From Alphaproteobacteria bacterium (lineage in GTDB: Bacteria; Pseudomonadota; Alphaproteobacteria; ATCC43930; CGMCC-115725), in contig JAFAHP010000345.1 in NCBI GenBank assembly GCA_019237175.1, positions 1 to 9,425 on the forward strand: 9,425 nt of DNA, written 5' to 3'. Both the position numbers and the translations under genes were made by a program. Below, one piece after another: positions 1-6,827 of this stretch. Numbering within the stretch: position 1 is the first letter of the stretch; each line of letters begins with the position of its first letter. The notes below the pieces were generated by a model. That model did not search any database. It saw only the letters and a list, made by a program, of their open reading frames with translations, and was not told the origin of the DNA.

Positions 1-814
1 CGAGCGCTATTACGAGGCGCACGACCTGGTGGTGAAGGCGTGGACCGAGCCCGAGACCTTTGCCTGGAACGGCCGCTACAACCAGCAGCGCTATGTCAAC
101 ATCTGGCCGCGGCCGGTGCAAAAGCCGCACCCGCCGATCTGGATCCCGGGCGGCGGCTCGGTCGAGACCTGGCAGTGGTGCGCCCAGATGGATCACGTCT
201 ACGCCTATCTCAGCTATTTCGGCTACAAGGACGGCCGTGCAACAATGCACGGTTTCTGGGAGGAGATGGACCGGCTCGGCAAGGAGCGGAACCCGTACCG
301 CGCCGGTTTCCTCCAATCGGTCGGCGTTGCCGAAAGCCGCGATGAGGCGATGCGCCTCTACCGCGAACCGGCCGAGTATTTCTACGGCCGTTGTCTGCGC
401 GTCGACCCGCGTTGGGCGATGCCACCCGGTTACATCACGGAGGCGACGCAGCGAGCCGGCATCATCGGCCAGATCGGCCGCGCCGCGAGCCTGCAAGCGC
501 GCCAAGAGGCGCGCGCAACGACGCGCATGGAGGACATCGTCGAGCGCGGCTATGTCATCATCGGTTCGCCGGAGGAGGTCGTCGAGCAAATAACCGAGCT
601 GGCGACCGACCTCAATGTCGGCCATCTGATGCTGCTGATGCAGTTCGGCAACATGAAGAAGGACATCGTTGCCTATAACACGGGGCTGTTCGCCGAGCGG
701 GTAATGCCCAAACTCAGGGGTATGTTCTCCGAATGGGAAGACCGCTGGTGGCCGCAACCGATGGCGCGCGGAGAGCGTGCGGTCGTCGAGCCACCACAGC
801 TCGCCGCCGAATAG
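1..814 (+). CDS. Luciferase-like flavin-dependent monooxygenase, 5'-truncated
   Basis: This is the C-terminal part (about 270 codons) of an LLM-class flavin-dependent oxidoreductase. The reading frame is open from base 2, so the true start lies outside the window, and the stop is TAG at 812-814. Family marks are the segment FAWNGRYNQQRYVNIWPRP, then PHPPIWIPGGG, a typical beta-strand and phosphate-loop region of the bacterial luciferase TIM barrel. Near the end come GSPEEVVEQI, NVGHLMLLMQFGNM and the closing helix with FAERVMPKLR. Family members use reduced FMN and O2 to oxidise organic substrates in the cytoplasm; the substrate cannot be read from the sequence. The last 30 or so residues (WEDRWWPQPMARGERAVVEP) form a Trp- and Pro-rich tail. 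The NHL gene 343 nt downstream on the same strand may belong to the same catabolic neighbourhood, but the gap and repeat between them argue against one tight operon. Confidence 0.88.
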   Translation, partial: ERYYEAHDLVVKAWTEPETFAWNGRYNQQRYVNIWPRPVQKPHPPIWIPGGGSVETWQWCAQMDHVYAYLSYFGYKDGRATMHGFWEEMDRLGKERNPYRAGFLQSVGVAESRDEAMRLYREPAEYFYGRCLRVDPRWAMPPGYITEATQRAGIIGQIGRAASLQARQEARATTRMEDIVERGYVIIGSPEEVVEQITELATDLNVGHLMLLMQFGNMKKDIVAYNTGLFAERVMPKLRGMFSEWEDRWWPQPMARGERAVVEPPQLAAE

Positions 815-961
815 CGCGACCCTGCGGACGCGTTCGCGGCAGATTGGTGCGAGAGCTTGACCGTTGGGCCGCCGCGGCCGCCGGTTGTACGCAAAACGCA
901 TTACGGTCGTCTTGACCGATCGAGCGACCCTGATCGAGAAGTTTGGGATCGAGCTATCGTT

Positions 962-1070
962 GTCGTTGCGATGAGCGGAGCGACGAAGCAATCTCAACGG
1001 GCCAAGAACGCATCGGGCACGAGATTGCCTCCCCAGGAACGGCCCAGAAGGGCCGGGGGTCGCAATGACG
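962..1070. repeat. Imperfect inverted repeat, REP/MITE-like intergenic element
   Basis: The outer arms GTCGTTGCGA (962-971) and TCGCAATGAC (1060-1069) are complementary apart from one G-T pair. The inner arms GCAATCTC (988-995) and GAGATTGC (1021-1028) are perfectly complementary around a 25-nt centre. The left arm includes GAGCGGAGCGACGAAGCAATCTC, shown here in pieces as GAGCGGAGCGACG then AAGCAATCTC. This resembles the very common intergenic repeat of the type CGTCATTGCGAGGAGC...GAAGCAATC known from many proteobacterial genomes. The right arm also contains a small hairpin, GGCCC-AGAA-GGGCC (1041-1054), so the two halves are unequal. It has no coding capacity. It is probably a decayed non-autonomous repeat; assignment to a named family needs a genome-wide copy search. 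Confidence 0.7.
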
Positions 1071-1143
1071 CCCGCGCTTCGGATCGCAAGAACTTCGCGT
1101 TTGCGACAATCGCGTAATCGATCTTGGTAACGGGCCCTTTTTT

Positions 1144-1151
1144 GGGAGGAG
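1144..1151 (+). promoter_or_regulatory. Strong Shine-Dalgarno site of the NHL-repeat gene
   Basis: GGGAGGAG lies 6 nt upstream of the ATG at 1158 and fixes that start. It directly follows a run of six T (1138-1143). Confidence 0.8.
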
Positions 1152-1157
1152 ACAGCG

Positions 1158-2030
1158 ATGGCACAACTCGGCACCGGTGATTACAAATACGAGCTGATCC
1201 GCGATTTCTGTAAATTGCCGGCGGGACAGACATTCGGTCTCGTCAGCCGAGTAGCGGCTGATGCGCAGGACCGCATTTTCGTGTTTCAGCGCAAGGACCC
1301 TCCGGTCGTGATATTCGACCGCGACGGGAAGTATCTCGGCGCCTGGGGCGGCGGTGAGGTCACCGACCCGCATGGTCTCAAGATCGTCGGCGACACTGTC
1401 TACACCACCGACCGCTCCGACTCGGTGGCGAAATCGTTCACCTTGGACGGCAAGCCCCAGTTGGAACTGGGCCAGCGCGGTGTGCATTCCGACACCGGCC
1501 GTATCGCCAACTGGCTGGCGGAACGCGCGGCGGGGCCGTTCAACCATCCGACCGAAATGATCGCGCATCCCAACGGGGACGTCTACGTGACCGACGGCTA
1601 CCGCAATGCCCGCGTACACCGTTTTACGCGCGACGGCCGGCTCGTCAAATCCTGGGGAGAGCCGGGCCATGGGCCGGGCCAGTTCCACCTGCCGCACACC
1701 ATCGCGTTTGATGATGACGGCAAGCTCTACGTCGGTGACCGGTCGAACAAGCGCATCCAGATCTTCACGCCAGAGGGCGTGTACCTCGGCCAATGGACCG
1801 GCATGGGCGGCCCTAACGACATCAGTCGCGGCAAGGATGGCAATTTTTACATTGCCGAGCAGGAAGACGACGGCAAGCCCGCCTATGTCTGCGTCCGCGA
1901 TGGACAAGGAAATGTGCTCGCCCGCTTGGAGAGCCGCCATGTCCACGGCGTCGGCGTCGATTCCAAGGGCGACGTCTACGCCGGATTGACCCAGGAGCGC
2001 AGTGTCGACAAGTTTGCGCGCGTACGCTAA
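1158..2030 (+). CDS. Six-bladed NHL-repeat beta-propeller protein, PAL-like
   Basis: This 290-residue protein consists almost wholly of NHL-type repeats. Blades can be laid out at about residues 22-64, 67-107, 128-167, 174-213, 217-257 and 261-290, which suggests a closed six-bladed propeller. Typical repeat units are GDVYVTDGYRNARVHRF and GKLYVGDRSNKRIQIF. The architecture matches proteins annotated as 6-bladed beta-propeller or peptidyl-alpha-hydroxyglycine alpha-amidating lyase (PAL) family. Recurrent histidines follow the blade starts (H72, H130, H180, H263), as expected if they line the central channel and bind metal; this is inference. No signal peptide or membrane segment is seen, so it is probably cytoplasmic, unlike classical secreted PAL. 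The start is supported by GGGAGGAG 6 nt upstream. It converges on mltG. The true substrate is unknown; it could also be a lactonase-like or purely structural propeller. Confidence 0.85.
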   Translation: MAQLGTGDYKYELIRDFCKLPAGQTFGLVSRVAADAQDRIFVFQRKDPPVVIFDRDGKYLGAWGGGEVTDPHGLKIVGDTVYTTDRSDSVAKSFTLDGKPQLELGQRGVHSDTGRIANWLAERAAGPFNHPTEMIAHPNGDVYVTDGYRNARVHRFTRDGRLVKSWGEPGHGPGQFHLPHTIAFDDDGKLYVGDRSNKRIQIFTPEGVYLGQWTGMGGPNDISRGKDGNFYIAEQEDDGKPAYVCVRDGQGNVLARLESRHVHGVGVDSKGDVYAGLTQERSVDKFARVR

Positions 2031-2192
2031 AGCGCTTTTGGCTGCTGCCCGCTTACGACACGTTCTGAGAAATCCGGGCTAGCCCTTGGGGGAGCAGTCG
2101 CGGGCGGAGTCTCGGACGGTAGACGCTCCGTCAGAACGCCGATCGAGACGGGTGCTTCGCACCTTCTCGATCCGGGTCGGCGGGAGATGATG
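2031..2192. other. Convergent intergenic spacer
   Basis: This 162-nt spacer lies between the stop of the NHL gene (plus) and the stop of mltG (minus). Its only clear structure is the long hairpin at 2141-2172. I see no coding sequence and no T-tract typical of intrinsic terminators on either side. Confidence 0.6.
2141..2172. repeat. Long hairpin between convergent genes (REP-like, possible bidirectional terminator)
   Basis: GATCGAGA (2141-2148) pairs perfectly with TCTCGATC (2165-2172). Inside, GGTGC (2151-2155) pairs with GCACC (2159-2163) around a TTC loop. Only CG (left) and a single T (right) are unpaired. The shape TCGAGACG-stem-CTTCTCGA recalls GC-rich palindromic intergenic repeats of alphaproteobacteria. 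The place, between two converging genes, suits transcript-end protection or bidirectional termination. No U-tract follows, so classical intrinsic termination is not demonstrated. Confidence 0.6.
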
Positions 2193-3209
2193 TCAGCGGG
2201 GTGCGGCTTCGGGCGGATCGGGTTCGACCACTGCGCTTTTGCGATATTGCGCGACATTGCGGTTGTGTTCGGCGAGCGTTTTGGCAAAGGCGTGTCCGCC
2301 GCTGCCGTCGGCGACAAAATACAGATCGTCCGTTTGCGTCGGGCGCGCCGCGGCGCGAAGTGAGGCGAGCCCAGGGTTGTCGATCGGGCCCGGCGGCAGT
2401 CCTCGTTCGAGGTAGGTGTTGTACGGCGAGGGTGTGAGCAGATCGTTATGGCTCAGCGGGCGGTCGAATTCCTTCGCGCCGTCGTCGCTCAGCGCAAAAA
2501 TTACCGTTGGATCGGCCTCCAGCGGCATCCCGGAACGTAGCCGGTTGACAAACACCGCCGCGATGCGCGCCCGTTCATCAGCGCGGGCAGTCTCTTTTTC
2601 GACGATCGAGGCTAGGGTCAGCAACTGCTCCGGATTTGTCAGCGGCAAATCGTGCTGCCGCTTGTCCCAAACCGCGGCCAGCGTATGTGTCATCTCGCGC
2701 TCCATGCGCTCGAGGATTTGCGCGCGCGCTTCGCCATAGCGATAGAAGTAGGTGTCGGGCATTAGACGGCCCTCCGGCGGTGGCGGCCCGACGCCGCCCG
2801 CGAGCGCCGGGGCCGCCCGGACCAGCGCCAGCACCTCCGCGGTGGTGAGCCCCTCCGGGATCGTCAATTTGTGTCTTACGCTTTTGCCGCTGGCAATAAT
2901 GCCGATGGCTTGGATCGGACTTGTTCTGGCGGGGAACTCGTATTCGCCTGCCAGCAGCGCCGAGACGTCGCCCGACAGGACGGTGCCAATCTCGAACGGC
3001 AACCGGTAGCGCAGCACACCCTCCCGCGCCAGCAGATTGGCGATGCCCTCAAGACCTGTGTTCGGCCGGATCACGACGACTTGCGCCTTGGTCAGCGGGC
3101 CCGGCACCGTCATCTCGCGATAAACCCACCAGCCGCCAGCACCGGCAAGCGTCAGAACCGACAAAACGGCGAGCAACGCCCAACCAAAGAGGCGCAGCGA
3201 ACCGCTCAC
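2193..3209 (-). CDS. mltG: Endolytic murein transglycosylase MltG (YceG-like)
   Basis: This 338-residue protein has one N-terminal membrane anchor (about residues 8-29) and a periplasmic YceG domain. MltG cleaves nascent glycan strands inside the chain and is thought to set the end of peptidoglycan polymerisation. The catalytic signature LASIVEKETARADER spans residues 199-213, with E204 the probable catalytic Glu by comparison with the E. coli family. Further family blocks are EADPTVIFAL (231-240), SPYNTYLERGLPPGPI (261-276) and DDLYFVADGSGGHAF (294-308). The start is GTG at 3207-3209. An in-frame TAA two codons upstream rules out a longer protein in this frame, and no later start preserves the anchor. 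The ribosome binding site is weak. It follows fabF by 36 nt, so it is probably the last gene of the fab operon and may be translated from the same mRNA. Length is normal for the family. Confidence 0.95.
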   Translation of the reverse strand: MSGSLRLFGWALLAVLSVLTLAGAGGWWVYREMTVPGPLTKAQVVVIRPNTGLEGIANLLAREGVLRYRLPFEIGTVLSGDVSALLAGEYEFPARTSPIQAIGIIASGKSVRHKLTIPEGLTTAEVLALVRAAPALAGGVGPPPPEGRLMPDTYFYRYGEARAQILERMEREMTHTLAAVWDKRQHDLPLTNPEQLLTLASIVEKETARADERARIAAVFVNRLRSGMPLEADPTVIFALSDDGAKEFDRPLSHNDLLTPSPYNTYLERGLPPGPIDNPGLASLRAAARPTQTDDLYFVADGSGGHAFAKTLAEHNRNVAQYRKSAVVEPDPPEAAPR

Positions 3210-3245
3210 GGATTACACTTCGCAAACACGCGGGCGATTGACCGT

Positions 3246-4508
3246 TCAGAGAGGGCCGGCAAACACCAGAGAAGCGTTGGTGCCGCCAAATCCGAACGAG
3301 TTGGTGAGGGCGCAGTTCACCCGCCGCCTTTTGGCCTCTTTCGGAACCAGATCGATATCGCAAGACGGCGATGGATTGTCGAGGTTCAGCGTTGGCGGCA
3401 CGGCGCCGTCGCGGATCGCAAGGATCGAAAAGATCGCTTCGACAGTGCCGGCCGCGCCCAACAAATGACCAATCGCCGATTTTGTCGACGACATCGACAA
3501 TTCGTAGGCGTGCCGACCAAATAGGCGCTTGACCGCGCCAAGTTCGATCTCGTCACCCAAGGGGGTCGAGGTCCCATGGGCGTTGATGTAATCTATCGCT
3601 TCAGGCGAAATTCCGGCGCGATTGAGCGCGTTGCGCATCGAGCGATAAGCCCCGTTTCCGTCTTCGGCCGGAGCGGTCAGATGGTGGGCGTCGCCTGACA
3701 TGCCGTAGCCGATGACCTCGGCATAGATCTTGGCGCCGCGACGGCGGGCGTGCTCCAGCTCTTCGAGCACCAAGATCCCGGCGCCCTCGCCCATGACAAA
3801 GCCGTCGCGCGCCTGGTCCCATGGCCGCGAGGCGCGAGGCGGGTCGTCATTGAACCCGGTCGACAACGCCCGCGCCGCGGCGAATCCGGCCAGGCCAAGC
3901 CGGCAGATCGCGGCCTCGGTGCCGCCGCATACCATGACATCGGCGTCATCGAGCATGATCAGCCGTGCCGCATCGCCAATCGCATGAGCACCGCTTGAAC
4001 ACGCCGTTACCACCGCATGGTTAGGTCCCTTAAACCCGTAGCGGATCGCCACATGTCCGGAAGCAAGGTTGATCAGATTTGCGGGAATGAAAAACGGTGT
4101 CAGCCGGCGCGGACCGCGCTCGTGGAGAGTCAGCGCTCCTTCGGTGATTCCCGACAGACCACCGATGCCGGACCCGATCAAAACACCGGTGCGCTCGCGC
4201 GCCTCCTCGTCTTCGGGCATCCATTCGGCGTCCTCGACCGCTTGGGCTGCCGCGGCGAGCGCGAACACGATAAAGCCGTCCATTTTGCGCTGGTCTTTGG
4301 GTGGGACCCAATCGTCAGCGTTGAACAAGCCAAAGGCAGTGTCGCCGCGCGGCACCTGCGCGGCGATTCGGGCCGGCAGATCGGACACGTCAAAAGATCG
4401 GATCGCGCTGATGCCGGAGGCACCCGAAAGCAGCCGTTGCCAGTTGCGCTCGAGGCCGACGCCCAAAGGCGTCACCAACCCCATCCCGGTCACGACAACC
4501 CGCCGCAT
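3246..4508 (-). CDS. fabF: 3-oxoacyl-ACP synthase II (FabF)
   Basis: This 420-residue condensing enzyme elongates acyl-ACP with malonyl-ACP in type II fatty-acid synthesis in the cytoplasm. The Cys-His-His triad is intact: C170 in VVTACSSGAHAIG, H311 in NAHGTSTPLGDE and H348 in KSAIGHLLGAAG (K343 also present). The glycine-rich C-terminal block NSFGFGGTNASLVF (403-416) is present too. I chose the ATG at 4506-4508 (MRRVVVTGMGLVTPLG). It matches the usual N-terminus of the family and has AGGTGAG 6 nt upstream. An in-frame GTG at 4538 would add ten residues but has no well-spaced ribosome binding site. It lies 87 nt after acpP and 36 nt before mltG. Triad and gene order support FabF rather than FabB or a polyketide synthase, though substrate chain length is not visible. 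Confidence 0.96.
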   Translation of the reverse strand: MRRVVVTGMGLVTPLGVGLERNWQRLLSGASGISAIRSFDVSDLPARIAAQVPRGDTAFGLFNADDWVPPKDQRKMDGFIVFALAAAAQAVEDAEWMPEDEEARERTGVLIGSGIGGLSGITEGALTLHERGPRRLTPFFIPANLINLASGHVAIRYGFKGPNHAVVTACSSGAHAIGDAARLIMLDDADVMVCGGTEAAICRLGLAGFAAARALSTGFNDDPPRASRPWDQARDGFVMGEGAGILVLEELEHARRRGAKIYAEVIGYGMSGDAHHLTAPAEDGNGAYRSMRNALNRAGISPEAIDYINAHGTSTPLGDEIELGAVKRLFGRHAYELSMSSTKSAIGHLLGAAGTVEAIFSILAIRDGAVPPTLNLDNPSPSCDIDLVPKEAKRRRVNCALTNSFGFGGTNASLVFAGPL

Positions 4509-4514
4509 CGGTTT

Positions 4515-4521
4515 CTCACCT
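4515..4521 (-). promoter_or_regulatory. Ribosome binding site that decides the fabF start
   Basis: Read on the minus strand, AGGTGAG stands 6 nt before the ATG at 4506-4508. It favours this start over the in-frame GTG at 4536-4538, which has GGAG touching it and no proper spacing. Confidence 0.6.
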
Positions 4522-4595
4522 ACGGCCAACAGTGACACTCCGCCCCACTATGCCGCGGGTGCAATTGGTCTCATTGGAGCAAATGACGAACAAAC

Positions 4596-4829
4596 TCAGC
4601 TGTGCGACTCGATAAAGCTGACGGCGTCTTTGACCGTTACGATCTTTTCCGCCGCGTCATCCGGGATCTCGCAGCCGAACTCTTCTTCGAACGCCATCAC
4701 AAGTTCGACCGTGTCAAGGCTGTCGGCGCCAAGATCGTCGATGAAGCTGGCGTTCTCGGTCACCTTCGAATCGTCGACACCCAAATGCTCGACGACAATC
4801 TTTTTGACCCGCTCGGCGACATCGCTCAT
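4596..4829 (-). CDS. acpP: Acyl carrier protein
   Basis: This 77-residue acidic protein carries growing acyl chains on a 4'-phosphopantetheine arm during fatty-acid synthesis. The attachment motif is GADSLDTVELVMAFEEEF, with S37 the modified serine. Length, acidity and the helix-forming N-terminus SDVAERVKKIVVEHLGV are typical of bacterial AcpP. The start ATG at 4827-4829 has AAGGGG 8 nt upstream, a good ribosome binding site. It stands between fabG (162 nt upstream) and fabF (87 nt downstream), both relatively wide gaps for this operon. These gaps leave room for separate transcription or mRNA processing, which would fit the high demand for AcpP compared with the enzymes. Confidence 0.97.
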   Translation of the reverse strand: MSDVAERVKKIVVEHLGVDDSKVTENASFIDDLGADSLDTVELVMAFEEEFGCEIPDDAAEKIVTVKDAVSFIESHS

Positions 4830-4991
4830 GCGTCATTCCCCTTAGTGGCTGGCGTGAATTTATCCGGTACGCGAATGCGGGCGCCACCCGCCGTCAATCG
4901 TGTCGTCCTGGGGCCGCGTCAAGGCGCGGGTCACATACCACGAATTTCCCGACGGTGCCAGTTCGCCTCAAACTGCTGTCCGCGAGCGATG
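4830..4991 (-). other. acpP leader region
   Basis: This 162-nt gap separates fabG and acpP. On the minus strand it contains TTGACG, a small GCGGG/CCCGC hairpin (4877-4891) and a GATAAA box near the acpP ribosome binding site. TTGACG and GATAAA are about 27 nt apart, too far for one standard sigma70 promoter, so I do not call a promoter. An internal promoter remains plausible from the gap size. Confidence 0.35.
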
Positions 4992-5729
4992 CTATAGCAT
5001 GGCCATGCCGCCGTTAACGTGCAAGGTCTGTCCGGTGATATACGCTGCTTCCGCGCTCGCCAAAAAGACAATTGCTGCGGCTACGTCGGCGGGAGCGCCA
5101 AAGCGGCCGGAGGGAATGGCCGCACCCAGCTTGGCGCGCCGCTCCTCTGGCAATCTCGCCGTCATCGCGGTGTCGATGAAGCCGGGAGCGACGCAATTGA
5201 CGGTGACGCCTCGGCTTGCGACCTCAGCGGCAATCGATTTCGACATACCGATCATTGCCGCCTTGGCCGCCGCATAGTTTGCCTGCCCGGGATTGCCGGT
5301 GAAGGCCACAATCGATGTCACCCCGATCACCCGGCCGTGGCGGCGCCGCACCATGCCACGCAACGCTGCACGCGTAAGCCGAAAGGCCGCAGTCAAATCA
5401 ACGTCGAGGACCACCTGCCAGTCCTCGTCTGTCATCCTCAGCATCAGCGCGTCCTGCGTCACCCCGGCATTGTTGACGAGAATGTCGAGGTGACCCATCG
5501 CGCCTTCGGCATCTTTGACCAGTCGCGCGGCGGCGTCAGGCGCCGCAAGGTCGCCGACCCCGATGTGAGCGCGCTCACCGAGTTCCTCTGCCAGGGCCGT
5601 CAGCGCCGAGCGCCGGGTTCCAGCCAGCATGACCTCGGCTCCGTGGGTGTGCAACGCTCGGGCAATGGCGCCGCCAATCCCGCCCGAGGCTCCGGTTACC
5701 AACGCGGATCGACCTGCCAGATCAAACAT
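4992..5729 (-). CDS. fabG: 3-oxoacyl-ACP reductase (FabG)
   Basis: This 245-residue classical short-chain dehydrogenase reduces 3-oxoacyl-ACP with NADPH in fatty-acid elongation. The Rossmann motif TGASGGIG is at residues 12-19 and NNAG at 86-89. The catalytic residues are S139 (VTSIVAF), Y152 and K156 (QANYAAAKAAMIG). The tail TGQTLHVNGGMAML is typical of FabG. The Asn that normally completes the tetrad (in VxxVNLT) is Asp111 here, in VVLDVDLTAAFRL, encoded by GAT. Arg39-Arg40 after the second strand suit NADPH preference. The start ATG at 5727-5729 gives the usual N-terminus but has no clear Shine-Dalgarno sequence. It lies 26 nt after fabD, so translation may depend on coupling. Position between fabD and acpP makes FabG much likelier than another SDR. 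Confidence 0.95.
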   Translation of the reverse strand: MFDLAGRSALVTGASGGIGGAIARALHTHGAEVMLAGTRRSALTALAEELGERAHIGVGDLAAPDAAARLVKDAEGAMGHLDILVNNAGVTQDALMLRMTDEDWQVVLDVDLTAAFRLTRAALRGMVRRRHGRVIGVTSIVAFTGNPGQANYAAAKAAMIGMSKSIAAEVASRGVTVNCVAPGFIDTAMTARLPEERRAKLGAAIPSGRFGAPADVAAAIVFLASAEAAYITGQTLHVNGGMAML

Positions 5730-5755
5730 AGTTGGTGTTGCGGTTTCAGATCGAA

Positions 5756-6712
5756 CTATGCCAGCAGGTGTAGCGCCGCGATGTCGGCGGGAGTGCCGAG
5801 CGCGCGCGCGACGACGTCCGGCGCAGTGCGCTTGACGAGCCCGGTCAGAACACGGCCCGTGCCGACCTCGATGACCTCATCAATGCCGGAGTTCGCCAGG
5901 AACAGAACGGTTTCGCGCCAGCGCACCATCTCGGTCACTTGCCGGACGAGAAGCTCTCCGATATCGTCCGGGTCGTGGACCGGGTGCGCCGTTACGTTGG
6001 CGATCACCGGCACGAGCGGTCGGCTCAGCGTCACCTTGGCCAGTGCCGCGGCCATCACATCGGCGGCGGGCGCCAATAACGGCGAATGAAACGGCGCGCT
6101 CACCGGCAGCATGACCGAACGCCGCGCCCCATGCTCGCGGGCGATCGCTACGGCGCGTTCGACAGCGCTACGGTGCCCGCTGACGACGGCTTGGCCGGGA
6201 CCATTGTCGTTCGCCACGGCACACACTTCATCGTGGTCGACACCGGCGCAGGTTGCTTTGAGTGCGACGATCTTTGCGGTCTCGGCATCGAGCCCGATCA
6301 GCGCCGCCATCGCGCCCTCGCCGACAGGTACCGCCCGCTGCATCGCCTCGCCGCGCAGCTTTAAGAGCCGTGCCGCATCGCCGACCGCGAGCGACCGCAC
6401 CGCTGCGAGCGCAGAGTATTCTCCGAGCGAATGCCCGGCGACGTAAGCAATGTCGCGGCGGACATCGAGGCCGAGTTCGACTTCGAGCACCCGCAGGACG
6501 GCGAGGCTCGCCGCCATCAACGCCGGTTGCGCATTTTCGGTCAAAGTGAGCTTGCTCTCCGGCCCCTCGAACATCAGCCGCGACAGCGATTGCGACAGCG
6601 CATCGTCGACCTCGTCAAAAAGGCGGCGCGCCGCAGGAAAGGCCCCAGCCAGATCGCGCCCCATGCCGACCGCCTGCGAGCCCTGACCCGGGAAAACAAA
6701 CGCCCGCATCAT
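5756..6712 (-). CDS. fabD: Malonyl-CoA:ACP transacylase (FabD)
   Basis: This 318-residue enzyme moves malonyl from CoA to AcpP, supplying the elongation units used by FabF. Motifs seen are FPGQGSQAVGMG (7-18), the nucleophile serine S95 in AGHSLGEYSALAA, R120 in LLKLRGEAMQ, and H209 in PVSAPFHSPLL, completing the Ser-His pair. The block VIEVGTGRVLTGLVKR near the C-terminus is also typical. Two adjacent ATG codons (6712 and 6709, minus strand) could start it; a purine-rich GGGGGGA stands about 10-13 nt upstream, so either is possible. It is the first gene of the leftward fab operon and is divergent from rpsF, with 175 nt between the starts. Length and motifs are normal. Confidence 0.96.
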   Translation of the reverse strand: MMRAFVFPGQGSQAVGMGRDLAGAFPAARRLFDEVDDALSQSLSRLMFEGPESKLTLTENAQPALMAASLAVLRVLEVELGLDVRRDIAYVAGHSLGEYSALAAVRSLAVGDAARLLKLRGEAMQRAVPVGEGAMAALIGLDAETAKIVALKATCAGVDHDEVCAVANDNGPGQAVVSGHRSAVERAVAIAREHGARRSVMLPVSAPFHSPLLAPAADVMAAALAKVTLSRPLVPVIANVTAHPVHDPDDIGELLVRQVTEMVRWRETVLFLANSGIDEVIEVGTGRVLTGLVKRTAPDVVARALGTPADIAALHLLA

Positions 6713-6772
6713 GTGGATCGATCCCCCCGAAGTTTGAAGATCCGTCTTTGTCCCCCAACCCGCCGCACCATC

Positions 6773-6800
6773 TTGTCCCTCAGAACGGTTTCTGTATAGT
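6773..6800 (+). promoter_or_regulatory. Probable sigma70-type promoter of the rpsF operon
   Basis: A TTGTCC box (6773-6778) and a TATAGT box (6795-6800) are separated by 16 nt. Transcription would start near 6807, giving a leader of about 80 nt before rpsF. This is the best promoter match in the divergent fabD-rpsF region. I see no equally good promoter for fabD on the opposite strand. Confidence 0.65.
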
Positions 6801-6827
6801 CCGGCGCTTCCCTTGCCGGCGGAGACC

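Larger units (their letters stand above)
815..1157. other. Intergenic region with repeat, no gene seen
   Basis: This 343-nt stretch separates the monooxygenase gene from the NHL-repeat gene. I see no credible coding sequence in it. The short open frames that cross it lack a ribosome binding site and recognisable protein character. Its centre holds an imperfect inverted repeat (962-1070, listed separately). Its last part supplies the Shine-Dalgarno site of the next gene. No convincing sigma70 promoter or intrinsic terminator is visible. Confidence 0.6.

Noticed and set aside
1132..1146. GGGCCC followed by TTTTTT as a possible terminator, or CCC-T6-GGG as a hairpin masking the ribosome binding site
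   Set aside because: Both stems are only three base pairs and the T-run sits right before a strong Shine-Dalgarno site, so neither structure is convincing.
954..1946. A 330-codon open frame on the minus strand opposite the NHL gene
   Set aside because: It is a mirror of a high-GC gene, has no recognisable domain, and the opposite strand encodes clear NHL repeats with a strong ribosome binding site.
2871..3524. A 217-codon plus-strand open frame spanning mltG and fabF
   Set aside because: It crosses the gap between two genes on the other strand that are both confidently identified.
4509..4538. A ten-residue N-terminal extension of fabF from a GTG
   Set aside because: It has no properly spaced ribosome binding site, and family members usually start at the MRRVVVTG position.
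5019..6089. A 356-codon plus-strand open frame across fabG and fabD
   Set aside because: It runs antisense to two genes with intact catalytic motifs, and its product is rich in Arg, Gly and Cys without any domain.
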